NCBI RefSeq assembly: GCF_024609325.1
Contig: NZ_JANHMQ010000002.1
Coordinates: 808,310 to 872,309, forward strand
DNA from: Geothrix fuzhouensis
GTDB taxonomy: Bacteria; Acidobacteriota; Holophagae; Holophagales; Holophagaceae
Reading direction: 5' to 3'
DNA length: 64,000 bases
Below the pieces are notes generated by a model. It did not search any database. It saw nothing but the letters and a program-made list of their open reading frames with translations, and had not been told where the DNA came from. Position numbers and translations under genes: made by a program. Shown piece by piece: positions 1-8,193 of the stretch. The first letter of the stretch is position 1. Each line of letters begins with the position of its first letter.

Positions 1-110
1 CCCCACCCGGCGGCGCGCCGTACCCCGCCTCCCCCCCGCCACCCTCTCCCCGCTCCCCCCCCCACCTCTGTTCCCCTCCGCTTCTTTCCTTTCTTTCGCT
101 GGGCGTACTG

Positions 111-2153
111 CTACGCCTCGCCCTTGGCCTGGCGGCTGTAGACGACGACATAGAGGCATAGGGCCACCAGCGCCGCGACACCGAGCCACTCGCCAAGGGC
201 GCCCTCGGCCTGGTGGGCGGTGAGGATGGGGAAACCTTCGGTCCACTTCAGCTTGATGAAGCTGGCCACCACGCCCATGATCGCGCCGCCGGCCATGAGG
301 CCGCTGGCGATGAGCACACCGCGGTTCTCGCGAGCCTTGGCATCGGCCTCGCTGGTGCCGGCCTTGGGCCGGTTCACCCAGTGGGCCAGCAGGCCGCCGA
401 GAAACAGCGGCGTGTTCAGCTCGATGGGGAGGTACATGCCCAGGGCGAAGCCGAGGGCGGGCAGTTCCACCATGCGCAGGACGATGGACAGCATGACGCC
501 GAGGCCGAAGGCGTACCAGCGCAAGGGCATGGACACGGTGCCGAAGATGCCTTCGAGGATGGCCTTCATGGCGCTGGCCTGGGGCGCGGGGATGGAGGTG
601 CCCAGGGCCATGGTGCCGTCCAGGTTCACCTGCTTGGCCATGAGCCACATGGCGATGCCGGTGAAGATCGCCGCCACGAGGGTGCCCACGAACTTCCAGC
701 CAATCTGCCGGGCGGGGGTCGAGCCGATCCAGTGACCGATCTTGAGATCGGTGCTGAAAGCGCCGGAGGCTGCCAGAGCGGTGCAGACGATGCCGCCCAC
801 CATCATGGTGAGGAACATGCCGTAGCCGCCGGTGAAGTTCAGCTTGAGCATCAGCACGCCGGTGATGACGAGGGTCAGCATGGTCATGCCGCTGATGGGG
901 TTGGTGCCGATGGTGGCGATGGCCCGGGCTGCCACGGGCGCGAAGAAGAACGAGATGATCATGACGACGAGGGTGGCCACGAGAGCGGGCACGAAGGCGT
1001 GTTGGATGCCTACGCCGAAGCTCAGGAAGGCCATGGTGCCCACGGTGCAGGTGACCAGGCCCACGGCGATCATGGAGCCGGACAGGCTGCGCTCGGTGCG
1101 GACGGCCTTGGGTGATTCAGCCGCCGCGTCGCGGTTCATCAGGGCCTTCATGTTGCTGATGATGCTGCGGATCATGTTGGGCATGGAGGCCAGCACGCCC
1201 ATGACGCCCGCGCCGGCGATGGCGCCCACACCCACGATGCGGATGTAGGAGAAGAAGACCTGCTCCGGCGTCATGTCGGCAATGAGCTTGGTGCCGGGAG
1301 CCACGATCAGGGGCACGTACTGGCCGATGGCGTGGAAGAGGGGCACCAGCACGAACATGCTGAAGAACGATCCGGCGGCGATTACGGCGGAGTACTTCAG
1401 GCCGATGATGTAGCCGATGCCCAGCGTGGCCGCGCTGTTCAGGAAATTGAAGGACATGAACTTGTCGCGCAGCGCCCGGCCCACCCAGAGATGCTCCAGG
1501 CGCAGGTACTCACCCATGCCGCGGAAGATCGAGGTGATGCCGTCGTACAGCGCGCCGATGCCGGCAGCGACCGCCAGCTCCTTGGCCTGGTTGCCGGCCT
1601 TTTCGCCCGTCACCAGGATCTCGGCTGTGGCGGTGGCTTCGGGCCAGGGGAAGATGCCGTGGTTCTCCACCATGAAGTGGTGGCGCAGGGGCACCAGGAA
1701 CAGGATGCCGATGCAGCCGCCCAGGAAACTCACCAGCACCACCTGCCAGAGGGTGGGCGTGGGCACGCCGCTGCCGGGCGTCTGCGCCAGGATGTAGAGG
1801 GCCGGGATGGTGAAGGCCGCGCCGCTCACCACATGGCTGCTGTTGGCGCCAATGCTCTGGACGATGACGTTCTCCAGGATCGTGTTCTTGCGGGAGAAGA
1901 AGCGGCTGATGCCCACGGCCAGGATCGCGATGGGGATGGCGGCCTCGATGCCCTGGCCCAGCTTCAGGGCCAGGTAGGCGGCGGCCATGCTGAAGATCGC
2001 GCAGAAGATGAGGCCCATGGTGATGGCCCGGGGCGTGGTCTCCGGCACGCCGTCCTGGGGCACGAGCGGCACGTAGGCCTCGCCGGGGCTCAGGGGACGC
2101 CGCGCATTCAAGGGCAGACCCTTGATCTCCTGGGGTTCGGATCCGTGGGACAT
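111..2153 (-). CDS. OPT family oligopeptide transporter
   Basis: A 680-residue polytopic inner-membrane protein. About 14-16 hydrophobic segments run from residue 45 to the C-terminus, with polar loops between them. The N-terminal 40 residues are polar and proline-rich, ending in a LSPGEAYVPLVP stretch just before the first helix. Proteins of this length and pattern belong to the bacterial branch of the OPT (oligopeptide transporter) family, which imports short peptides, or metal chelates in the YSL branch, by proton symport. The ATG follows an AGGAG sequence. It is the last gene before the window edge. Its neighbours include M1, C69 and two M13 peptidases, so peptide uptake is the likelier role; the substrate itself cannot be read from the sequence. 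Confidence 0.93.
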   Translation of the reverse strand: MSHGSEPQEIKGLPLNARRPLSPGEAYVPLVPQDGVPETTPRAITMGLIFCAIFSMAAAYLALKLGQGIEAAIPIAILAVGISRFFSRKNTILENVIVQSIGANSSHVVSGAAFTIPALYILAQTPGSGVPTPTLWQVVLVSFLGGCIGILFLVPLRHHFMVENHGIFPWPEATATAEILVTGEKAGNQAKELAVAAGIGALYDGITSIFRGMGEYLRLEHLWVGRALRDKFMSFNFLNSAATLGIGYIIGLKYSAVIAAGSFFSMFVLVPLFHAIGQYVPLIVAPGTKLIADMTPEQVFFSYIRIVGVGAIAGAGVMGVLASMPNMIRSIISNMKALMNRDAAAESPKAVRTERSLSGSMIAVGLVTCTVGTMAFLSFGVGIQHAFVPALVATLVVMIISFFFAPVAARAIATIGTNPISGMTMLTLVITGVLMLKLNFTGGYGMFLTMMVGGIVCTALAASGAFSTDLKIGHWIGSTPARQIGWKFVGTLVAAIFTGIAMWLMAKQVNLDGTMALGTSIPAPQASAMKAILEGIFGTVSMPLRWYAFGLGVMLSIVLRMVELPALGFALGMYLPIELNTPLFLGGLLAHWVNRPKAGTSEADAKARENRGVLIASGLMAGGAIMGVVASFIKLKWTEGFPILTAHQAEGALGEWLGVAALVALCLYVVVYSRQAKGEA

Positions 2154-2182
2154 GGAGGTCTCCTGGAACTAGAGAAAACTGA

Positions 2183-2264
2183 TCACCACCAAGACACCAA
2201 GGCACCAAGAAAGGCAGAAAAGAAATCTTTTTCAGTTCTTGGTGTCTTGGTGCCTTGGTGGTGA
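2183..2264. repeat. Intergenic palindrome with CACCAAGR tandem-unit arms
   Basis: Two 29-nt arms (2183-2211 and 2236-2264) are reverse complements at 27 of 29 positions, around a 24-nt A-rich spacer. Each arm is made of short tandem units of the type CACCAAGG/CACCAAGA, and the two mismatches are an exchange of these two units. It fills the gap between the M1 aminopeptidase stop and the OPT start, so it could act as a terminator or an RNA-stability hairpin, but there is no clean T-run. Four other palindromes in this window have the same architecture with different units. Confidence 0.85.
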
Positions 2265-2268
2265 GACT

Positions 2269-4047
2269 TCAGGCGGGATAGGACTCGAGGACGGACTGGA
2301 CCACGCGGCGTGACAGGCCGTGGTAGCCAGGGCTGGCGGCGGTAAAGATCTCGCGAGCCAGGGCGCGGGTGCGGGCGTGCTGGCCCAAGGCGCCATAGAG
2401 GGGGCGGAGGTACTTCATGCGGCCCACGCGCGTCAGCACCTCGCGGATGCGCGGGAAGGCCACTTCGTAGTCCGCCGCCGCGGCCAGGGTGAGCCACTCC
2501 ACGAGGATCTCGTAGTTGCCCCGGCCCATGAGCTGGAGGTGGCCATCCAGCCAGGCGCAGTCGGCCTGGCTGAGCTGCCGGGGCAGCTTCTGGAGGTAGA
2601 CCAGTAGCTCCGAGGGCGTCCAGGCCGCGATCTGCTGCGGACTGGGCCGACCACCCGTGGTCCAGCTTTCCGCCAGGGCCGTGAGGCCATCCAGCTGCGC
2701 GCTACGGAACTGGGGCGCCGTCGCGGGGATTCCGGGCTCGTCGAGATAATCCTTGGCGTTCACGGCCACCAGGGCGCCGGGCAGCTTCTCGTCCACGAAG
2801 GCGCAGAACTGCTCCGTGGTGATGGAGGTGAACCGGAAGGCGTCCATGTACTCACGGAGGAAGCGCTGGAAGCGCGCCTCGCCGGCCTCGCGCTCCAGGG
2901 CGGCCACCAGGCGGGCACCCTTCTCGTAGGGGATGCTGGAGAAGGCGTCGTCGGGATCGATGCCTTCGAGGTGCATGCGCAGGACGGTGAGCTGGGGCTC
3001 ATTCTTGAAACGCTCCAGGCTGTCCTCCAGCGCCTTCTGGCCCATGGCCCAGCCCAGGGCCGCGGCATCATCACCGTGCAGGGTGCGCAGGATCTTGCGC
3101 TCGGCCCAGACGGTGAAGCCCTCGTTCAGCCAGAAGTGCTCCATGCTGGCGTTGGTGACGAGGTTGCCGGTCCAGCTGTGGGCCAGCTCGTGGGCCACCA
3201 CGTCCACCAGGCTGCGGTCCCCTGCCAACAGCGTGGGTGTGAGGAAGGTCATGCGGGGATTCTCCATTCCGCCGTAGGGAAAGGAGGGCGGCAGCACCAG
3301 CATGTCGTAGCGGTCCCAGGGGTAGGGCCCGAACAGTCCCTCGGCCTTCAGGATCATGTTCTCCACGTCCACGAATTCCCAGGCGGCGGCTTCGACTGTC
3401 TCGGGTTCAGCCCACACCCGGGCGCGCGGGCTCAGGTCCCGGGATTCCAGGCGCCCCACGGCCAGGGCCAGCAGGTAGCTGGGGATGGGCTGGGGCATGG
3501 TGAAGCGGAAGATGTGGCGGCCATCGCCGGTGGCCTCGTCGCCGTCCGGACCCGCGGACATGACGGCGGTGAGGCCTTCGGGAACCGTGACCTCGGCCTG
3601 GTAGGCGATGCGGGCCAGGGGCGTGTCCTGGCAGGGCACCATGGTGCGAGCGTGGATCTGCTGACACTGGCTGAAGAGGTAGGGCGCGACCTTGCCCTCG
3701 GTCTGCTCGGGATCCAGCCACTGGAGGGCCATGGCGTCCGCGCCGGTCCGGTAGGCGATGGCCACTTCCTGCGTGCCCGCGGGCACCTCCAGCCGCAGGC
3801 GCTGGCCCAGGATGGCGTCGGCCTCCCCCAGTTCCCAGGGGATCGGACCGTGGCCGGGCACCTGCACGGTGTGGATTTCCAGACCTTTGGTATCCAGGTC
3901 GAGTGGACCCGACACCGCGCCGCCAAACTCCAGCACCACTTCCCCATCGATGCGCTTGGCGGCGAAGTCCACCCCCAGCTTCAGGCGCAGCCTCCGAGTC
4001 TTCGGCTGGGCGGCATCGTAGTGGGAATGCGGATCAGGGCGGTGCAT
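2269..4047 (-). CDS. M1 family zinc aminopeptidase (LTA4-hydrolase type)
   Basis: Zinc aminopeptidase of 592 residues that removes N-terminal residues from peptides. The exopeptidase motif GGMENP is at about 259-264. The zinc site HELAH is at about 286-290, followed by the usual downstream glutamate in WLNEGFTVWAE. A SIPYEKGA stretch carries the transition-state tyrosine. The length and the helical C-terminal third match the leukotriene-A4-hydrolase-like subgroup rather than the 850-residue PepN type. No signal peptide is evident, so it is probably cytoplasmic. The reading frame is open 16 codons further upstream, but the ATG at 4047 (MHRPDPHSHYD) follows a GAGG box and starts at the family's usual N-terminus. 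It fits with the neighbouring peptide transporter. Confidence 0.95.
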   Translation of the reverse strand: MHRPDPHSHYDAAQPKTRRLRLKLGVDFAAKRIDGEVVLEFGGAVSGPLDLDTKGLEIHTVQVPGHGPIPWELGEADAILGQRLRLEVPAGTQEVAIAYRTGADAMALQWLDPEQTEGKVAPYLFSQCQQIHARTMVPCQDTPLARIAYQAEVTVPEGLTAVMSAGPDGDEATGDGRHIFRFTMPQPIPSYLLALAVGRLESRDLSPRARVWAEPETVEAAAWEFVDVENMILKAEGLFGPYPWDRYDMLVLPPSFPYGGMENPRMTFLTPTLLAGDRSLVDVVAHELAHSWTGNLVTNASMEHFWLNEGFTVWAERKILRTLHGDDAAALGWAMGQKALEDSLERFKNEPQLTVLRMHLEGIDPDDAFSSIPYEKGARLVAALEREAGEARFQRFLREYMDAFRFTSITTEQFCAFVDEKLPGALVAVNAKDYLDEPGIPATAPQFRSAQLDGLTALAESWTTGGRPSPQQIAAWTPSELLVYLQKLPRQLSQADCAWLDGHLQLMGRGNYEILVEWLTLAAAADYEVAFPRIREVLTRVGRMKYLRPLYGALGQHARTRALAREIFTAASPGYHGLSRRVVQSVLESYPA

Positions 4048-4106
4048 GGGGACCTCGGGAGACCGGCCATGATCCCACAGGGCATGGATTGGCAAGCGTC
4101 ACAACT

Positions 4107-4132
4107 AGGAGGCCCCGCGAGCGGGGCCTCCT
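4107..4132 (-). terminator. 12-bp GC-rich hairpin, probable terminator
   Basis: A perfect 12-bp stem (AGGAGGCCCCGC and its complement) with a 2-nt loop lies between the DUF2231 gene stop and the M1 aminopeptidase start. There is no T-tract on the minus strand, so intrinsic termination may be weak. Position and stability suggest an operon boundary. Confidence 0.5.
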
Positions 4133-4157
4133 GACGAAAAGGGTGGTGGTAGACGCT

Positions 4158-4712
4158 TCAGTGATCCTCACGCTCGTGGGATTCCTCCTGGCGTGCCTCC
4201 GGGCTCGGGGCCGGAACATCCGGTCCCGAGGTGGCCACGATCGAACGGACACCGAATTCGTGGACCAGCCGTCCCCCTTCATGGGCCACCCGAGTCAGTT
4301 GGCCCAGGCCGACGAGATAGGCGAACAGGAACACCACCGACACGGTCTGCCGGAGCCAGGCCTTGGGCTCCCGTTTGAGCACGAGCGGGACGAGCACCAG
4401 GATCGCGAAGGCGAGGGTGAGGAAACTGAACACCACCTGCCCGGTCTCCGCCAGGGACTCATGACGCTCCAGGGCGGCGGTGATCTCCGGCGTGCGTTCC
4501 GCCAGCCGGCCGGCGGCCTCCCCGGTGGCCACGGCCAGGAACAGGCTGAGGGTTCCGAGTCCCATCAAGACCAGCGCCGCCAGGAACCAGCCCTCCCGGG
4601 CCCGGCGCCAGAAGATCGCCACCAGGATGAAGAGGGGGGCGACATAGAGCAGTGCGATCGGGAAATGGATAATCAGGGGATGGAGGCTGGTCCAGGCGGG
4701 GATGGGAGGCAT
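4158..4712 (-). CDS. DUF2231 family membrane protein
   Basis: A 184-residue integral membrane protein with four predicted helices (about residues 10-35, 42-62, 92-115 and 122-142). The opening LHPLIIHFPIALL is the hallmark of the DUF2231 family, whose histidine-containing first helix is conserved; some members occur in haem or redox contexts. The C-terminus is a polar, acidic and histidine-rich tail. The ATG at 4712 has a GAGGGGG box upstream; the open frame before it overlaps the rubrerythrin gene and is not coding. It begins 10 nt after the rubrerythrin stop, so the two genes are very likely co-transcribed. Function is unknown; a role in oxidative-stress or redox homeostasis is inferred from the neighbour only. 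Confidence 0.85.
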   Translation of the reverse strand: MPPIPAWTSLHPLIIHFPIALLYVAPLFILVAIFWRRAREGWFLAALVLMGLGTLSLFLAVATGEAAGRLAERTPEITAALERHESLAETGQVVFSFLTLAFAILVLVPLVLKREPKAWLRQTVSVVFLFAYLVGLGQLTRVAHEGGRLVHEFGVRSIVATSGPDVPAPSPEARQEESHEREDH

Positions 4713-4722
4713 GGTGACCCCC

Positions 4723-5349
4723 TCAGCCGACAGTGAGGAAACGAGCGCTCGGGGTGAAGGAAGAGGGGCACTTCTCCTGCGGCCGGGTGGTGCTGGTGTA
4801 CCCGCAGACCGGGCAGACGAAGAAGCTGACGTTCTGGGTCTTCCAGCCATCCAGGTTGTCGAGGGCCTCCTGGTAGAGCCGGGCATGCTCCGCCTCGGCC
4901 GTCTTGGCGTAGTTGAAGGTGCGGATGGCGTCCACCTTGCCCTCCTTGCGGGCCTGGGTGAGGAATCCCGGATACATCACATCCCGCTCGTAGCTCTCCC
5001 CCTTGATGGCTGCCTGGAGATTCTCGCGGGTGGACTTGACCTCGGGCGCCTTGATGTCGGCCTTCGGTTCGGCGCCCATAGCCTTGATCACCTGGGCGTG
5101 GTTGGAAGCGTGGATCTCCTCAGCCTTCGCGGCCGCCCGGAAGAGCGCAGCAGCCTTGGCGTAACCTTCGTTCTGGGCCTTCGTCGCGTAGGCCAGGTAG
5201 GTGGCGCGGGCGTTGGACTCGCCGTTGTAGGCCGCCTGCAGGTTGCTCAAGGTGCCGGTCTGGGGCGCGGGGGTCGCGGGCCCGGCGGCCGACAGGAGGG
5301 TGGCGGTCAGGGCCAGGGGGCTGAGGAAAGCGGATCGGAATCGGATCAT
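4723..5349 (-). CDS. Exported rubrerythrin with incomplete rubredoxin-like site
   Basis: A 208-residue protein with an N-terminal signal sequence (MIRFRSAF then a hydrophobic run to about residue 28), then a rubrerythrin four-helix di-iron domain: ExxxR in GESNARATYLAY, EEIHASNH, GESYERD and AEAEHARLY supply the carboxylate and histidine ligands. Rubrerythrins reduce hydrogen peroxide. The C-terminus has the first half of a rubredoxin knuckle, CPVCGY, but the second half reads KCPSSFTP, so the fourth cysteine is replaced by serine and only three of four Fe ligands are present. Most rubrerythrins are cytoplasmic, so export is unusual. The start was chosen at the ATG with GGAGG upstream. An AT-rich palindrome lies about 80 nt upstream. 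It is followed by the DUF2231 gene. Confidence 0.92.
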   Translation of the reverse strand: MIRFRSAFLSPLALTATLLSAAGPATPAPQTGTLSNLQAAYNGESNARATYLAYATKAQNEGYAKAAALFRAAAKAEEIHASNHAQVIKAMGAEPKADIKAPEVKSTRENLQAAIKGESYERDVMYPGFLTQARKEGKVDAIRTFNYAKTAEAEHARLYQEALDNLDGWKTQNVSFFVCPVCGYTSTTRPQEKCPSSFTPSARFLTVG

Positions 5350-5430
5350 GGAGGTCCTCCGGTGTGGGGCACGGCCCGGACCGGATGGTGCAGGGCGCGT
5401 GCCAGTCATCCAAAAGGCCTGAATATATTG

Positions 5431-5449
5431 AAAATAAAGGTTTTATTTT
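5431..5449. promoter_or_regulatory. AT-rich 8-3-8 palindrome upstream of rubrerythrin
   Basis: AAAATAAA-GGT-TTTATTTT is a perfect inverted repeat in an AT-rich island inside otherwise very GC-rich sequence, about 80 nt upstream of the rubrerythrin ATG and just after the sigma54-regulator gene stop. It could be an operator (Fur/PerR-like sites are AT-rich palindromes) or simply part of the promoter. It does not match a Fur box well. Confidence 0.4.
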
Positions 5450-5500
5450 GTTATGTCCACGAGTCGTAACCCGACATCCGTCCCAATATTCGAACGGCCG

Positions 5501-6880
5501 TCAGGATCCTTGAACGCCGCGACGCTTCAGCCGGTAGTGCAGATCGCTCCGCGAGATGCCCAGGCGCCGAGCGGCTTCGGCCTGCACCCCCCGGCTTTCG
5601 AGAAGGGCCCGGTCGACCAGGTGTTCCTCCAGGGCCGAGACCAGGGCAGGCAGGTCCGTCGGGAGGGGAAGCCCCCCCGCGAAGGTCTCGAGGTCGGGCG
5701 GGCTCGGCGCGCCCAGGCCGGGCTCGAGGGGGAAATCTTCCGGTCCGATGTCGGGACCCTTCGCCAGGATGCAGGCCCGCTCGATGAGGTTCCGGAGTTC
5801 CCGGATGTTGCCGGGGAACGGATAGGCCTGGAGCCGGGCCAGGGCCTCGGGGGTCAGGGAACGGCGCGGCAGGCCCATGTCCCGGATGGCATGGTCGAGG
5901 AAGTGGGAACACAACTCCGGGAGATCCTCCAGATGCTCACGCAAGGGCGGGACCCGGATGGGCACCACGGCGAGGCGGAAGTAGAGGTCTTCGCGGAACA
6001 AGCCCTCCCGCACCCGCGCCGGCAAGTCGCGGTGGGTGGCCGCGATCAACCGGACGTCCACGTGGCGGGGGGTCCGGCTGCCCACGCGCTGGACCATCCC
6101 GTCCATCATCACGCGGAGCAGCTTGGCCTGGAGGGAAGGTGGCATCTCACCGGCCTCGTCCAGGAACAGGGTCCCGCCATGAGCGGCCTCGAACAGCCCC
6201 TCGCGAGCCCGGTCGGCTCCGGTGAAGGCCCCCCGCTCATGGCCGAAGAGTTCGCTCTCGAGGAGCGTTTCGGGCATCGCGGCGCAGTTCACGGCGACGA
6301 AGGGCTTCGGCGCCCGCGGGCTGAGTGCATGCAGGGCCCGCGCCACCAGTTCCTTGCCGGTGCCCGTCTCTCCGGTGATCAGCGCTGTCGCCTGGGTGGG
6401 GGCCACCCGCTGGAGGGTGTCCCGGAGCTCGGCCATGGGGGCGCTGAGGCCCAGCAGGCCGCGGAGTCCTTCCGGGTGGCCGGCCTGCCGGCGCAGGCGG
6501 CGGTTCTCCTTCAGGAGCCCGCCATGCTCGAGGGCGCGGTGCACGGCGGCCTGGATCCCCTCCGGATCGAAGGGTTTCTGCACCACGTCAAAGGCCCCTT
6601 GACGCATAGCCGCCACGGCCAACTCGACGGTGGCGTAGGCCGTGAGGAAGACAATGGGGACAGCATCCTCTGCCTGCCGAGCCGCCGCCATGACATCCAG
6701 GCCCTCGCCATCGCCGAGCTTCTGGTCCGTGATCACCAGGTCCGGGGCCTCGTCCTCCAGGCGCTGCCTGGCCTCGGCGACCGAAGCTGCCTCCACCACC
6801 CGGTGTCCTGCTTCCTGAAGCACCATCCGCAACAGACGGCGGAGGTTGGCCTCGTCATCCACGATCAGGATGGTGCCCAT
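5501..6880 (-). CDS. NtrC-family sigma54-dependent response regulator
   Basis: A 459-residue regulator with three domains in order. The receiver (about 3-115) has acidic pair D8/D9, phospho-acceptor D52, T80 and K102. The AAA+ sigma54-activation domain (about 140-375) has Walker A GETGTGKE at 170-177, the sigma54 contact loop GAFTGA at 217-222 and Walker B LFLDEAGE at about 238-245. A Fis-type helix-turn-helix (about 425-455) contains [17 protein letters not shown]. When phosphorylated it would activate sigma54 promoters. It overlaps the histidine kinase gene upstream by 16 nt, indicating translational coupling. Targets are not evident here; the adjacent peptidase genes are one possibility. 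Confidence 0.96.
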   Translation of the reverse strand: MGTILIVDDEANLRRLLRMVLQEAGHRVVEAASVAEARQRLEDEAPDLVITDQKLGDGEGLDVMAAARQAEDAVPIVFLTAYATVELAVAAMRQGAFDVVQKPFDPEGIQAAVHRALEHGGLLKENRRLRRQAGHPEGLRGLLGLSAPMAELRDTLQRVAPTQATALITGETGTGKELVARALHALSPRAPKPFVAVNCAAMPETLLESELFGHERGAFTGADRAREGLFEAAHGGTLFLDEAGEMPPSLQAKLLRVMMDGMVQRVGSRTPRHVDVRLIAATHRDLPARVREGLFREDLYFRLAVVPIRVPPLREHLEDLPELCSHFLDHAIRDMGLPRRSLTPEALARLQAYPFPGNIRELRNLIERACILAKGPDIGPEDFPLEPGLGAPSPPDLETFAGGLPLPTDLPALVSALEEHLVDRALLESRGVQAEAARRLGISRSDLHYRLKRRGVQGS

Positions 6881-8178
6881 GGGGCCTCCTCCTCAGGGAT
6901 CCGCAAACCGAAGCGGACACAGCCCGCCCGATTCTCCTCCAGGAGCAGATCCCCCCCATGCCCACGCGCCATGGAGCGGGCGATTGCCAAGCCCAGCCCG
7001 GTTCCCCGGGGCTTGGTGGTGAAGAAGGGCTCCCCCAGCCGGGCGGCCACGGCAGGAGGGATCGCGTCACCTTCGTTTTCCACGAAGAAGACCACACGTC
7101 CTCCCTCCTGCCGGGCGCCCATGCGGATCCTACCTCCGCGGGGCGTGGCGTCGATGGCATTGAGGAGCAGGTTGAGCAGCGCCTGCTGGACCTGGAAGGG
7201 ATCAAAGCTGGCCAGCCGGTTTTCGGCGGGGGCGACCTCCAGCTGCAGCCCGGCCTCCTCGGCCCTGGCCCGGGCCAGTCCCGCGGCCGAACCGAGGGCC
7301 GTGGCGGTCTCCAAGCTCCTCCGCTCAGGCGGCCGCTGCCGGGCATAAGCCAGGAAATCCTCCGTGAGCCGCTCCAGGCGCAGGGACTCCTGGGCCAGGA
7401 TCGAGAAGAATTCATCCCGATTCTCGGGGGAGGCGTCGGGGCGGCTGGTCGCTGTAAGGGCTGTGCGGATCATGGCGACAGGGTTGCGGATCTCATGGGC
7501 GATGGCCCCAGACAGCCGGCCGATGGCCGCCAGCTTCTCTTCCTGGACCAGGCGGTCCCGGGTCCGGGCCAGTTCGGCCATGCCGGCGCGCACTTCGGCT
7601 TCCTGGTGCCACTGCTGGACCACGAGCAGGCGGACGATGATCGCGAACAGGAGAAAGGTGAGCGCCACGGTGGTGGCCTCGAAGTACTCGACGAGCACCC
7701 CTGCCGGTGTTGATCCAGCGGGGGTCCAGACCTGGAAGATGGTGAGGCCGCTGGCCACCAGCACCGTGGCTGCCAGACCGGCCAGGGAGAGCCAGAACGC
7801 CGAGGCCAGGACCGGGATGACGAGCAGGACCACATAGTGGCTCTCCTGCCCCGAGTTGATCCGGGCGAGGATGACCGCAAACAGGAGATGCACCGCCACC
7901 GAGACCCGGGCGAAGGTGGCGGGCCGCAGCCACTCCCGGCCGGACATGAGCCAGAGCTCGCCGAGGAGGAGCAGGAAGCGGAGGCAGAGCGCCAGCGCGA
8001 TGGCGAAGGGCAGGGGCCCGAGGAGGGGGCGGAAGACCAGGTGGATGCCGAGCAGGCAGAGCAGCACCCCCAGGCTGAGCAGGATGAGGGTGCTGTTCTG
8101 CCTGCGGAAGGCGGCGAGTTCCAGAGGAGGTGGAGATCCCCAGATGCCCGTGGCGAATTGGGATGTGTCGGGCGCCAT
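6865..8178 (-). CDS. Membrane histidine kinase (NtrB-like)
   Basis: A 437-residue sensor kinase. The N-terminal half (about 30-190) holds six hydrophobic segments with only short loops, so the signal is probably sensed within the membrane or through membrane energetics rather than a periplasmic domain. Then comes a short coiled coil and a HisKA domain with phospho-acceptor H228 in GAIAHEIRNPV. The HATPase domain follows, with N-box NLLLNAIDAT, G1 ENEGDAIP and G2 GTGLGLAIA. Its 3' end overlaps the sigma54 response regulator gene, its obvious partner. It starts 15 nt after the C69 dipeptidase stop, so the dipeptidase and the two-component genes may share a transcript. No strong ribosome-binding site is seen. 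Confidence 0.94.
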   Translation of the reverse strand: MAPDTSQFATGIWGSPPPLELAAFRRQNSTLILLSLGVLLCLLGIHLVFRPLLGPLPFAIALALCLRFLLLLGELWLMSGREWLRPATFARVSVAVHLLFAVILARINSGQESHYVVLLVIPVLASAFWLSLAGLAATVLVASGLTIFQVWTPAGSTPAGVLVEYFEATTVALTFLLFAIIVRLLVVQQWHQEAEVRAGMAELARTRDRLVQEEKLAAIGRLSGAIAHEIRNPVAMIRTALTATSRPDASPENRDEFFSILAQESLRLERLTEDFLAYARQRPPERRSLETATALGSAAGLARARAEEAGLQLEVAPAENRLASFDPFQVQQALLNLLLNAIDATPRGGRIRMGARQEGGRVVFFVENEGDAIPPAVAARLGEPFFTTKPRGTGLGLAIARSMARGHGGDLLLEENRAGCVRFGLRIPEEEAPWAPS

Positions 8179-8193
8179 GGGTTGATTTGAGCC

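Noticed and set aside
97-120. A third copy of the 275-bp element at the left window edge
   Set aside because: A GGCGTA-CTGC-TACGCC hairpin and a pyrimidine-rich flank recall the element's internal hairpin, but the terminal repeats and conserved blocks are missing and the edge cuts the region.
213-1115. Long open frames on the plus strand opposite the OPT gene, and many similar frames elsewhere
   Set aside because: They are antisense or shifted frames of clear genes, have skewed composition (long Gly/His/Ala or Arg/Ser runs) and no family motifs.
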